Under the pieces are notes generated by a model. The model saw only the letters and a program-made list of their open reading frames with translations, made no database searches and was not told the origin of the DNA. Positions 17,228 to 25,222 of a DNA stretch of 64,000 nucleotides are shown here, piece by piece. The position numbers were made by a program, and so were the translations under genes. The stretch comes from a bacterium HR11 (GTDB lineage Bacteria; Acidobacteriota; HRBIN11), in contig BEHN01000011.1 in NCBI GenBank assembly GCA_002898535.1, positions 20,694 to 84,693 of the forward strand. The letters run 5' to 3'. The first letter of the stretch is position 1, and each line of letters starts with the position of its first letter.

Positions 17228-17387
17228 CGCTGTCTCCTTCAGGAGTAGGACCACAGCGGCGACTGCGCCCTACCGGGATGGCGTGACGACGGGACGGCGT
17301 AAAAGGGAACGTCATGATGAGGGCTGGATGAGGATGTAGCTGCCGAGGCCCGACGGGCGAGGTCGGCCGCGTCCCGTCGTCACGCCA

Positions 17388-18638
17388 TCACGGCGTCCCG
17401 AGGCTGGCGATGCGGTCCCACAGGACCCGGAAGGCGTCCAGGTTCGGCCGAATGGGACCGTACACCTGGGGCCTCACGTCCGTCACGGCCTCCAGGGTCT
17501 TCAGGCCGTGGCCCGTGATGGCCAGGACGACCGACTCGTCGGGCGGGATGTGGCCTTCCCGGATGAGGCGAGCCGCCGCCGCGACGACGACGCCGCCGGC
17601 CGGCTCCGTGAAGATGCCCTCCGTCTCGGCCAGGAGACGGATGCCCTCCCGGACCTCGTCGTCGGAGACGGCCACGCCCCGGCCGCCCGTCTGACGGATG
17701 GTCCGCAGGGCATAGCGACCGTCGGCCGGATTTCCGATGGCCAGCGAGCGGACGATCGTGTGGGGGCGCTCGGGGGTGATGACGTCGGCGTCCTGCTGGA
17801 AGGCATGGACGATGGGACCACAGCCTTCCGCCTGGGCCCCGTGCATGCGATAGGGCTTGTCCTCGACGAGGCCCAGCCGGATGAACTCCTGGAAGGCCCG
17901 ATGAATCTTCGTGATCAACGAGCCGCCCGCCATGGGGACGACGACGTGGTCGGGGACCTGCCAGCCCATCTGCTCGGCGATTTCATATCCGACCGTCTTG
18001 GAGCCCTCGCCGTAGTAAGCCCGCAGGTTGATGTTGACCATGCCCCACCCGTAGGCCTCGGCCAGCTCGTAGCACAGACGGTTGACGTGGTCGTAGTGAC
18101 CGTCCACCGTAATGAGGATCGGATTGTGGACGGCCGTCGCCACGACCTTGCCGACCTCCAGGTCGGCGGGAACGAGGATCACGGCCCGAAAGCCGTGCCG
18201 GGCCGCCTGCGCCGCGACGGCATGCGCCAGATTGCCCGTCGACGCACAGCCGACGACGGCGATCCCCCGCCGACGGGCCCACGCCAGGGCCGTCGCCACG
18301 ACGCGGTCCTTGAACGACAGGGTCGGATGATTCGCCCCGTCGTTTTTGACGAAGACCCGGGGGTGGCCCAGGGCTTCCCCGAGCCGACGGGCATGCCACA
18401 GGGGCGTCCATCCCGTGCGGTCCCCGATGGAGTCCGTCGGGTCCACGGGCAGGAGGGCTCGATAGCGCCACATGCTGGGCGGGCCCTGCTCGATGGCCGA
18501 CCGGCTCAGGTGCCGCCGGACGGCGTCCCAGTCGTAGGCCACGTCCAGCGGACCCAAACAGCGGTCGCACGTCGCCGCCGGGATTTCATCGAACGAAGCG
18601 CCGCACTCTCGACACACGAGCCCTCGGACAAACGCCAT
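17388..18638 (-). CDS. thrC: Threonine synthase
   Basis: 416 residues. A PLP enzyme converting O-phosphohomoserine to threonine. An N-terminal zinc-ribbon-like segment has C9-x2-C12 and C24-x2-C27 (VCRECG, CDRCLG), followed by the PLP lysine in PTLSFKDRV (Lys110), the phosphate loop CASTGNLAHAVAAQAARHG, and a C-terminal GGGVVVAAA/ATGHG-like region (AITGHGLKTLE). This is the archaeal/plant-type threonine synthase layout. ATG 18638 has GGAGGTGGGACC upstream; the longer frame to 18734 is translated octamer repeat. It is the first gene of the operon under the SAM-I riboswitch, although threonine synthase itself is not a methionine enzyme. Confidence 0.92.
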   Translation of the reverse strand: MAFVRGLVCRECGASFDEIPAATCDRCLGPLDVAYDWDAVRRHLSRSAIEQGPPSMWRYRALLPVDPTDSIGDRTGWTPLWHARRLGEALGHPRVFVKNDGANHPTLSFKDRVVATALAWARRRGIAVVGCASTGNLAHAVAAQAARHGFRAVILVPADLEVGKVVATAVHNPILITVDGHYDHVNRLCYELAEAYGWGMVNINLRAYYGEGSKTVGYEIAEQMGWQVPDHVVVPMAGGSLITKIHRAFQEFIRLGLVEDKPYRMHGAQAEGCGPIVHAFQQDADVITPERPHTIVRSLAIGNPADGRYALRTIRQTGGRGVAVSDDEVREGIRLLAETEGIFTEPAGGVVVAAAARLIREGHIPPDESVVLAITGHGLKTLEAVTDVRPQVYGPIRPNLDAFRVLWDRIASLGTP

Positions 18639-18663
18639 GGTCCCACCTCCAGGCCCAAGTTGA

Positions 18664-18840
18664 ATGAATCGGCAGGTCGGCAGATGGGCAGATAGGCAGT
18701 CGGCAGGTCGGGCAGGAAGCATCCCGGCATCCATCTTCCAAACACCGGCAGTGATGCCGGTGTCATCCTGTCCCGGCGCCGCCCGTCATGGCGGTGGCCA
18801 CCTCAGGGAATCGATCGGCAATCGGCAGTCGGCAGGTCGG
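18664..18840. repeat. Octamers and hairpins in the thrC leader
   Basis: GGCAGGTC/GGCAGATG/GGCAGATA octamers at 18670-18715, then hairpins ACACCGGCagtgatGCCGGTGT (18746-18767) and CCGCCcgtcatGGCGG (18780-18795), and a short GGCAGTC patch at 18820-18835. They lie inside the presumed transcript between the riboswitch and thrC. Confidence 0.7.
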
Positions 18841-19005
18841 GGTCTATCCTCCTGCTCTATGCTCTTTGCCAATAGAAAGCTTCCCCTGAATGACCAAGAC
18901 TCGACACCGATGCCGGGATATCCCAGGACGCGACGTCGGGGGCCGAACGTCGCTCAGGTTCGGGTTTGGCTGTCGTCGACCCGAGGAGGTGTTGCGCGAG
19001 GCAAC

Positions 19006-19133
19006 GCCTGCCTCATCTGCCAGGCCGGGTCTCACCCCGGCCTGCGGGAGTTGGCACCGGACGCCCGCGGGCGCGAGCCGGTTGCCGCGGCTTCACAGGG
19101 CCCGTTCCCTCCGCCGCTCTGGATAAGACAGGC
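19006..19133 (-). promoter_or_regulatory. SAM-I (S-box) riboswitch
   Basis: Minus-strand RNA with the S-box core in order: CTTATCCAGAGCGGCGGAGGGA, GGGCCCTGTGAAGCC, GCGGCAACC, GGTGCCAACTCC, and GCAGATGAG. P1 forms twelve consecutive pairs between GCCTGTCTTATC (19122-19133) and GATGAGGCAGGC (19006-19017); P3 (CGGCTCGCGCCCGCGGGCGTCCG region) and P4 (CAGGCCGGGgtgagaCCCGGCCTG) are clean hairpins. It binds S-adenosylmethionine and should turn off the downstream thrC-asd-kinase operon. Immediately after P1, GAGGCA-ggcgt-TGCCTC overlaps the P1 3' strand and competes with GTTGC-ctcgc-GCAAC, a plausible switching platform. About 370 nt separate it from the thrC start. Confidence 0.95.
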
Positions 19134-19158
19134 CATCCCATGAACCCGACAGGGGGTT

Positions 19159-19186
19159 ATTGTACTGATCGGTAGCGAGAAGTCAA
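19159..19186 (-). promoter_or_regulatory. Sigma-70-type promoter for riboswitch and thr operon
   Basis: On the minus strand TTGACT (19181-19186) and TACAAT (19159-19164) are separated by 16 bases. Transcription would begin near 19152, about 20 nt before P1 of the riboswitch, exactly where a leader should start. Confidence 0.75.
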
Positions 19187-19227
19187 AAACGCCGGGCATC
19201 GGAGGCCTGACGGCGTGACGGGGGTAA

Positions 19228-19365
19228 GGATTGGCTCATAGCTGATAGCTCATGGCCTATGAGCCATGAGCCGATGTCAGCCATGAGTCAGTAAGAGCGC
19301 TACCGGGCTTATTGGCCCATCTGCCGACCCTTGCATCCTTCATCTTGCATCCTGTATCCTACTTC
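19228..19365. repeat. ATGAGCY heptamers and CATCYTG heptamers before the M28 gene
   Basis: 19230-19290 holds GCTCATAGCTGATAGCTCAT and CTATGAGCCATGAGCC-type heptamers on both strands; 19333-19360 holds TGCATCCTTCATCTTGCATC. The M28 peptidase gene starts 45 bases later. Confidence 0.7.
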
Positions 19366-19409
19366 GCCCTTCCCGATTGGCCCTGCGATGTTCCCCGCGG
19401 AGGTCCCCG

Positions 19410-21062
19410 ATGCGGCCAACTCTCTGGCTTGGACTGATCGGCTTCAGTGTCGTCACCTCGATGTTCACGGCGGCGGCCTCGCCCTGGCCGACCGGATTTG
19501 AGACGGCCATCCGCATCGAACAGCTCCGGGCCGACTTGCAGTTCCTGGCCGATGACCTCTTAGAGGGCCGGGCCCCCGGCACACGGGGCGACCGACTGGC
19601 GGCCCGGTACATCGCCACACGCCTGGCCATGATGGGCCTGGAGCCCCTCGAGGGCGCCCCGGACTACCTTCAGCCCGTCCCGATGGTCGGCGTGACGGCT
19701 CGGCCGGAACCCCTGCGGGTCGAGGTCCGGGGCCAGACCCTGGAGTTCCAAGCCGTGCAGGACTTCGTCGTGTGGAGCGGCGTTTACGAACCGGCCGTCT
19801 CCATCGCCGACGCCCCCCTCGTATTCGTCGGCTACGGCATCGAGGCGCCCGAATACCGATGGGACGACTACAAGGGCCAGGACATGCGGGGCAAGGTCCT
19901 GGTCATGCTCGTGAACGACCCGCCGGCCCCGCCGTCGGAGCCGAACCTCTTCGAAGGTAAGGCGATGACCTACTACGGGCGCTGGACGTATAAGTTCGAG
20001 GAGGCCTACCGGAAGGGCGCCCTGGGCGCCTTCGTCATCCACGTCCCGGATATGGCGGGTTATCCGTGGCAAGTCGTTCAAAGCTCCTGGACCGGCGAGC
20101 AGGTCCACCTGGACGTCCCCGGCGTGGAGCCGGCCCTACCCGTCAAGGGCTGGATTCAGGAGGCGGCCGCCCGGCGGATCCTCCAGGCCGCCGGTTACAG
20201 TTTGGATGACTTGCTCCGACGGGCCGCCCGGCGGGACTTCCGGCCCATCGACCTCGGCGTTCGGGTCACCGTCGAATTTCACCAGGAGGCCCGAAGGTTC
20301 ACGTCGCAAAATGTAGCGGCGGTCCTCCGGGGGGCGGACCCCGACCTCCAGTCAGAGGCGGTCCTCTACACGGCCCACTTCGACCACCTGGGCATCGGGC
20401 CGACCGTGCAGGGCGATAGCATCTACAACGGGGCCTATGACAACGCCTCCGGCGTGGCGGCCGTCCTCGGCGTGGCCGAAGTCTATGCCCATCTGGCCCG
20501 GCAGGGCATCCGACCCCGGCGTTCCGTCCTGTTCTTGATGGTCACGGCCGAGGAGGCCGGCCTCCTCGGGTCGCTCTATTATGCCAGCCGGCCCCTCTGG
20601 CCCCTCGATAAGACGGTCGCCAACATCAATCTGGACGGTGTCAACGTGTGGGGCCCGACAGAGGACTTCGTGCCCCTCGGGATGGACCGGACGACGATGG
20701 ACGAAGTCCTCCAGGAAGTCGCCCGGGCGATGGGGGTGACCCTCCGGCCGGACCCGTTCCCCGAAAAGGGCTACTTCTTCCGGTCCGACCACTTCAGCCT
20801 GGCCCGGAAGGGTGTCCCGGCCGTCTCCGTAGAGGCCGGGACTCATTACGTCGGGAAGCCCCCGGATTGGGGCGAAAAACTCCATGAAGAATACATCGCC
20901 CGGCACTATCATCAGCCCAGCGACCAGTACGACCCGGCGTGGCCGTTGACCGGCATGGCCCAGACGGTAGAATGGGCCTTCCGGGCCGGTTGGCTCCTGG
21001 CGACCCGAGACGCTCGGCCTGTCTGGAAGCCGGGTCGGGCCGTTCGGGTCCCGGGCCTTTAA
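19410..21062 (+). CDS. Exported M28-family metallopeptidase with PA domain
   Basis: 550 residues. A signal peptide (MRPTLWLGLIGFSVVTSMFTAAASP) is followed by DLQFLADDLLEGRAPGTRGDRLAARYIATRL, typical of secreted M28 aminopeptidases. A PA insert lies around residues 120-230. The dinuclear zinc site is complete: HFDHLG, YDNASGVAA (bridging Asp), TAEEAGLLG (catalytic and ligand Glu), NLDG, and the distal His in YHQPSDQYD. It should release N-terminal amino acids from peptides outside the cytoplasm. ATG 19410 is favoured over the earlier frame because it opens the signal peptide and follows GGAGGTCCCCG. No operon partner. Confidence 0.92.
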   Translation: MRPTLWLGLIGFSVVTSMFTAAASPWPTGFETAIRIEQLRADLQFLADDLLEGRAPGTRGDRLAARYIATRLAMMGLEPLEGAPDYLQPVPMVGVTARPEPLRVEVRGQTLEFQAVQDFVVWSGVYEPAVSIADAPLVFVGYGIEAPEYRWDDYKGQDMRGKVLVMLVNDPPAPPSEPNLFEGKAMTYYGRWTYKFEEAYRKGALGAFVIHVPDMAGYPWQVVQSSWTGEQVHLDVPGVEPALPVKGWIQEAAARRILQAAGYSLDDLLRRAARRDFRPIDLGVRVTVEFHQEARRFTSQNVAAVLRGADPDLQSEAVLYTAHFDHLGIGPTVQGDSIYNGAYDNASGVAAVLGVAEVYAHLARQGIRPRRSVLFLMVTAEEAGLLGSLYYASRPLWPLDKTVANINLDGVNVWGPTEDFVPLGMDRTTMDEVLQEVARAMGVTLRPDPFPEKGYFFRSDHFSLARKGVPAVSVEAGTHYVGKPPDWGEKLHEEYIARHYHQPSDQYDPAWPLTGMAQTVEWAFRAGWLLATRDARPVWKPGRAVRVPGL

Positions 21063-21109
21063 CGGGACGGCGGGATGGGGTCCGATAGCGACCGCCACCC
21101 CGGCCTCCT

Positions 21110-21268
21110 GACCATTCGCCATTTCGCTACTCGCCACTCGCCCTTTTAACATGACGACGTGATGGCGGGACGAGGTTGAATAGGGACCCCGGACGACAGA
21201 CCATTCGCTGTTCGCCATTCGCCACTCGCCATTCGCTACTCGCTACTCGCCACTCGCCATTCGCTGAC
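21110..21268. repeat. GCGARTR heptamer arrays (reverse orientation)
   Basis: On the plus strand these read CGCCATTCGCTACTCGCCAT and similar. Two blocks (21112-21146 and 21203-21264) are separated by non-repeat sequence. They fill the space between the M28 gene and thiD. Confidence 0.85.
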
Positions 21269-21315
21269 TCGTCGGATGGACGCCGTCCCGTCGTCACGGA
21301 TTTTGCAGGTCACCG

Positions 21316-22116
21316 ATGCGGCAGACCGTCCTGACCATCGGCACGTTCGACCCGACGGGTTATGAGGGCCTGACCGTCGACCTGCGGGTTTTCCATACCT
21401 ATCGCACTTACGGGCTCGGCGTGGCGACGGCCATCCTGGCCCACAATACTCAGGCCGTCCTGGGCGTCTACCCCGTCCCCCTGGAACACGTGGGGGCCCA
21501 GTTGGAGGCCGTCTTCAACGACGTGAAGGTCCTGGGCGTCAAGGTCGGGGCCGTCCCGGACCTGAAGACGGCCGAGCTCGTCGCCGGCGTCCTGCAGGAC
21601 GTGAAGGTCCCTATCGTCGTCGTGGACCCCGTCTGGCGTTCGGCGACCGGTTATGCCTTCCATACGGCCGAGAACCTGCGGTCGTGGACCCGTATCCTGG
21701 GGCCCGTCGCCACCGTCCTGACGCCGAACGTCGAGGAGGCGGCCGCTCTCAGTGATATGGACTCGATCGCCGACATCACGGCCATGAGGGCGGCCTGCGA
21801 GATCATCCATCACCGGTATCGACCGGCGCACGTCGTCGTCAAGGGCGGCCGGCTTTCCGGCCTGGTTCGGGCCACCGACGTCCTCTACGACGGTCGGCGC
21901 CACCACGTCTTGGAACACCCCTGGACCCGAAGCCCGAACCGGCTCGGGGCCGGTGATGCCTTCGCCGCCGTCGTCGCCGCCCTGCTCGTGCAAGGGAATT
22001 CAGTCCAGCAGGCCGTGACGACGGCCAAGCAGTTCATCGCCCGGGCGATGCAGCATACTTTCCAAATCGCCCAGGGTCCCGTCCAGCCCTTGAACCTCAC
22101 CATCCCGCGGGTGTAG
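21316..22116 (+). CDS. thiD: Hydroxymethylpyrimidine/phosphomethylpyrimidine kinase
   Basis: 266 residues of the ribokinase-like PfkB/ThiD fold. The N-terminus VLTIGTFDPTGYEGLTVDLRVF parallels the ThiD GSDPSGGAGIQADLK segment. The middle VVVDPVWRSATGY and LTPNVEEAAAL match the ThiD DPVM.S.SG and TPN..EA motifs, and NRLGAGDAFAAVVAA carries the catalytic Asp and anion hole. It should phosphorylate HMP and HMP-P in thiamin synthesis. FDPTGYEG lacks the usual SGGAG glycines, so a specialised substrate is possible. No thi neighbours and no TPP riboswitch is visible upstream. Confidence 0.85.
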   Translation: MRQTVLTIGTFDPTGYEGLTVDLRVFHTYRTYGLGVATAILAHNTQAVLGVYPVPLEHVGAQLEAVFNDVKVLGVKVGAVPDLKTAELVAGVLQDVKVPIVVVDPVWRSATGYAFHTAENLRSWTRILGPVATVLTPNVEEAAALSDMDSIADITAMRAACEIIHHRYRPAHVVVKGGRLSGLVRATDVLYDGRRHHVLEHPWTRSPNRLGAGDAFAAVVAALLVQGNSVQQAVTTAKQFIARAMQHTFQIAQGPVQPLNLTIPRV

Positions 22117-22224
22117 GAATGGGGTCTCGGGTCCCAGAGACCCGGTCCCAATGTAAAGGACTACCGAAGTCCCTGGCCCTGAGACCCGGGGCCTGACACC
22201 CGGCACCCTTGAAGGTCGACCCCG

Positions 22225-22758
22225 ATGTCCCCGGACGGCGCCTCCAAGTCGGCACGGTCCCTCTGGGCCGTAGGCGGTCTTATGATCGCTTACATCGGAC
22301 TCTTGAATCTGCTGGGTTCGCAGATGCCGGTAGTCCGTCCGTCCCGGCCGATCCCGGTGCCCCGACCGGAGAACGTCCCCGGGATGACGTGTACCGACAC
22401 GGGAGGCTCCAACGCCGAGACCTGGACGTCGCCCCGACGGGACATCTTTCAGTGGGAAGAGAATCTCTCCGCCGGACGTCCCCCGGCCGGGGGGATTCCG
22501 TCGGATACGGCCCGACCGCCCGTCGTATCCGTACCCGAAGTGACCCCTCCGACGGCTTGGGTCCTGCTGGGTATCCTCCAGACGGAGGGCCCCCCGGTCA
22601 GCGTCTGGCAGTTCGGGTCGGACACGTTAATCCTTAAGGAAGGCGACCGCCTCGGGGCTGGCGTTCGTATCCAGGCAATCCGCCCCGACGGCGTCGTCCT
22701 GGCCCTCCCCAAAGGCGGGTCCCGCTACGTGCCGGTGGGAGAAACTTTCCATCCGTAG
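22225..22758 (+). CDS. Inner-membrane protein resembling PilP/GspC
   Basis: 177 residues: a short basic N-terminus, one transmembrane helix (LWAVGGLMIAYIGLLNLLG), a Pro-rich periplasmic linker (residues ~35-110), and a C-terminal ~65-residue beta domain with the pattern LLGILQTEGPPVSVWQFGSDTLILKEGDRLGAGVRIQAIRPDGVVL, reminiscent of the homology region of PilP/GspC that docks on the secretin. The closeness of two type IV pilin genes supports a pilus role, but no other pil genes adjoin it. ATG 22225 has GAAGG upstream. Confidence 0.55.
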   Translation: MSPDGASKSARSLWAVGGLMIAYIGLLNLLGSQMPVVRPSRPIPVPRPENVPGMTCTDTGGSNAETWTSPRRDIFQWEENLSAGRPPAGGIPSDTARPPVVSVPEVTPPTAWVLLGILQTEGPPVSVWQFGSDTLILKEGDRLGAGVRIQAIRPDGVVLALPKGGSRYVPVGETFHP

Positions 22759-23066
22759 GACTTCGATGGCGACGCCCCGATGGGATGTCCTCTGGCCGGC
22801 CGACCCATCGAGAAGAGCGAGTGGCGAATGGCGAATAGCGAGTGGCGAGTGGCGAATGGCGAGTAGCGAGTAGCGAGTGGCGAATGGCGAGTAGCGAATG
22901 GCGAATGGCGAACAGCGAATGGCTTCCGACCGGCCCATCGGCCCAAGGCCGTGGCTCCAAGCGGTCTCATAAATCCGACCATAGACCATAGACCATGGAC
23001 CCCTGGGCCCCAGCAGGTCTATGGTCTGTGGTCTATGGTCGGAGCACCTGACACCGGACGCATCCG
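22759..23066. repeat. Gene-free stretch with GCGARTR and TRTGGTC arrays
   Basis: 22815-22922 is a clean run of about fifteen GCGARTR units in all four combinations of the two purine positions. 22972-23042 holds CATAGAC units, then TATGGTC/TGTGGTC units in the opposite orientation around GGACCCCTGGGCCCCAGCAG, making an imperfect palindrome directly upstream of tadA. Confidence 0.85.
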
Positions 23067-23588
23067 ATGAATCCCCTAACAGCCTTCTTTGAGGAACACG
23101 AGACCTGGATGGAGGTCGCCCTCGAGGCGGCTCGGCAGGCGATGGCCCGGGGCGAGGTCCCCGTCGGGGCGGTTTTGGTCTATCCAGACGGCCGTTACTA
23201 CGTGGACGCCAACGCCATGGAGGCCCACCGGTCGGCGTTGGAACACGCCGAGATCCGCGTTCTCCGGCAGGCCCTTCGCTCCGCCCGGAGCCGATGGCTG
23301 TCGGAGGCGACCCTCTACGTCACCGTAGAGCCCTGCCCGATGTGCGCCGGCGCCATCCTGCTGACCCGCATCCCCCTGGTCGTGATCGGTACGCCGGACC
23401 CCCGGGCCGGCGCCTGCGGGACCGTCGTGTCCGTCCTGGGCAACGTCGCCTTCAATCACCGGCCCGTCCTCGTATGGGGCGTCCGGGCGGCCGAGGCCCG
23501 TCAGCTCCTGCAGGATTTTTTCCGGCAGGTCGGCAGGTCGGCAGATGGGCAGATGGGCAGGTGGGCAGGTCGGCAGGTCGGCAGATAG
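23067..23588 (+). CDS. tadA: tRNA-specific adenosine deaminase
   Basis: 173 residues. It deaminates A34 to inosine in tRNA-Arg. The zinc site is intact: HAE at residues 60-62 (His ligand and catalytic Glu) and PCPMC with Cys90 and Cys93. NA (residues 49-50) is in the position of the family N-[AG]-x(E) motif. The natural protein should end near ARQLLQDFF (about residue 150); the remaining residues RQVGRSADGQMGRWAGRQVGR are translated GGCAGRTN octamers, and the array also supplies the TAG stop. ATG 23067 is used; Met15 is an alternative. Confidence 0.93.
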   Translation: MNPLTAFFEEHETWMEVALEAARQAMARGEVPVGAVLVYPDGRYYVDANAMEAHRSALEHAEIRVLRQALRSARSRWLSEATLYVTVEPCPMCAGAILLTRIPLVVIGTPDPRAGACGTVVSVLGNVAFNHRPVLVWGVRAAEARQLLQDFFRQVGRSADGQMGRWAGRQVGR

Positions 23589-23740
23589 GCAGGTCGACCG
23601 ATGGGCCGGTCGGGAGCCCCTCGCCATTCGCTACTCGCCATTCGCTACTCGCCATTCGCCCCTCGCCCCTCGCCATTCGCTACTCGCTATTCGCCACTCG
23701 CCATTCGCCATTCGCCATTCGCTACTCGCCCTTCGCGGCC
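23521..23740. repeat. GGCAGRTN octamers entering tadA, then GCGARTR heptamers
   Basis: Octamers run from 23524 inside the tadA frame to about 23603; reverse-orientation GCGARTR heptamers (CGCCATT, CGCTACT, CGCTATT) run from 23627 to 23733. From 23740 to 23890 is non-repeat sequence without a recognisable gene. Confidence 0.85.
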
Positions 23741-23893
23741 GACGCCGGTCCGGGGCCACTCCGTGGCCGCCCGGGAGGTCCAATTTTTGGACCCCTGGAG
23801 GCGGCCCCGACCGTGCGGGCCTTTCGGGCGCGGGGGATGATTCTTCGTAAAATCAACGATTCCGCGCCCGGCGGGCCTGGGTCCGATTCCATC

Positions 23894-23909
23894 CGGCACG
23901 AAGGTTGCT
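23894..23909 (+). promoter_or_regulatory. Sigma-54-type promoter upstream of the pilin gene
   Basis: CGGCACGAAGGTTGCT matches the -24/-12 consensus TGGCAC-N5-TTGCW, with GG (23895-23896) and GC (23907-23908) ten bases apart. Sigma-54 control of major pilins is well established in several phyla. The predicted 5' leader is about 205 nt. Confidence 0.65.
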
Positions 23910-23930
23910 ACCATCATGAGGGCGGGATTC

Positions 23931-24010
23931 CATGTATATCCCGGTCCGGCTCGCCTGAGAGCGGGGTCATGCCCTCATTTCTCAAGCGAGCGGGGCCGGG
24001 ATATACGGTG
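23931..24010 (+). repeat. Long hairpin in the pilin leader
   Basis: GTATATCCCGGTCCGGCTCGC (23933-23953) pairs with GCGAGCGGGGCCGGGATATAC (23988-24008) with few mismatches, enclosing a second CCGCTCGCCTGAGAGCGG-type sequence. Octamers (CATCTGCC, CACCTGCC) follow at 24053-24096. Confidence 0.65.
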
Positions 24011-24126
24011 TCGGGGGCCGGATGTCCGGTCGCAACGCCCGATACCGCATCCCCCACCTGCCCACCTGCCCATCTGCCCACCTGCCTATCTGCAAATTCT
24101 CCCACATCACCTCTGGAGGTGCTTCC

Positions 24127-24768
24127 ATGCTGAAACGTAAAAAGGGTCAGGGGTTCTCCCTCATCGAACTCCTCATCGTCGTGGCGATCATCGGCATCAT
24201 CGCCGCGATCGCCATCCCGAACCTCCTGTCGGCCCTCCAGAAGGGCCGCCAGAAGAAAACGATGGGCGATATGAAATCGCTCGGCACGGCCGTCGAAACG
24301 GTGAATACCGATTGTGCCTATTATCCGACTTTGGCAGACGCGGACGTGGGCAGCACAGACTGCGCGACACCGTCAGGTTTAACGTTGATCCTCACAAAGG
24401 GCGGAGCGTGGCTTCAGAACCCGATCATCTGTGATGGGTGGCGTCGTCCGATGAAATATGTGTCCCCTGCACCTGGTGATCCGGGCACGCCGGTTACCGT
24501 CGCGGACCCCAATTGTAGTAAGGCATTCTCGGAAGGTGGCGCTACGACCGGCTCGGTTACCTACAGCATCGTGAGCGGCGGCCGAGATGGAAACCCAGCC
24601 GACTGCGGCCATGCTACGTGGGATCCTGCTAATAATGCGTATCAGCCGACCGGTACTTCGTGCGGGTCATCTACAACATGTGTAGGTTTTACCGATTTTA
24701 TCTGTGATATTTCTTTCGCGGGCGGCCAGTTTATCTCCTTCCCCGAGGGCATGCAGAAGGGTACGTAA
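24127..24768 (+). CDS. Type IV pilin-like protein (first copy)
   Basis: 213 residues. A short basic leader MLKRKKGQG precedes the prepilin peptidase site G/FSLIELLIVVAIIGIIAA, with the expected Glu5, then the IPNLLSALQKGRQKKTMGDMKSLGTA helix seen in GspG/PilA-type pilins. The globular part has three or more Cys pairs and ends CDISFAGGQFISFPEGMQK. It should be processed by PilD and assembled into a pilus or pseudopilus. ATG 24127 has TCTGGAGGTG upstream; the longer frame is repeat. A sigma-54-like promoter lies about 220 bases upstream. The mature part uses noticeably more A/T-ending codons than the neighbours. Confidence 0.92.
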   Translation: MLKRKKGQGFSLIELLIVVAIIGIIAAIAIPNLLSALQKGRQKKTMGDMKSLGTAVETVNTDCAYYPTLADADVGSTDCATPSGLTLILTKGGAWLQNPIICDGWRRPMKYVSPAPGDPGTPVTVADPNCSKAFSEGGATTGSVTYSIVSGGRDGNPADCGHATWDPANNAYQPTGTSCGSSTTCVGFTDFICDISFAGGQFISFPEGMQKGT

Positions 24769-25222
24769 CCTGAATTTGGCTTCACCTTCGATGCCTCACC
24801 GGGGGATGTCCTCTCCGGTGAGGCCGCCTCCATCTCCAGCCAGCGATGGCATAGCACCCGATCAAGCCTTTTTCCTGAGGCTCGGCAGGCACAGGGCCGA
24901 TTTCGTTAGCGGGGTCTCTGGCCTCCGGACGCCTCGAAGGCGCGGGGCACGCCTTCTCCAGACGCTCAGTCACTCGAAGCGGTCTCATCAATCCCACGGC
25001 CTCCTCTTCTCGGATCAAAGGGCAACGAGCAAAGCGCAAAGAGCATAGAGCAAAGAGCGAAGGGCAGAGGGCTTGGGATGGAGGGAGTGGTTTGGCGTGG
25101 CCGTTTGGTTCGTGAAATCCGCGGGGTTGGGGGTGAAGGCCCTCATGCGGCCCTCTCCCACAGGGAGAGGGGTTTATGAGATAGGTTACTTGTCACTCGT
25201 CACTCTCTGTATAGGTGCGGTG
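24769..25222. other. Spacer between the two pilin genes
   Basis: I see no gene. About 25012-25066 has degenerate AAAGAGC/ATAGAGC/AAGGGC heptamers; 25138-25175 is a CCCTCATGCGGCCCTCTCC...GGGAGAGGGG repeat-type hairpin; 25186-25206 has TCACTCGTCACTCT. The rest is unassigned and might include a second promoter, but no convincing sigma-54 site was found. Confidence 0.5.
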
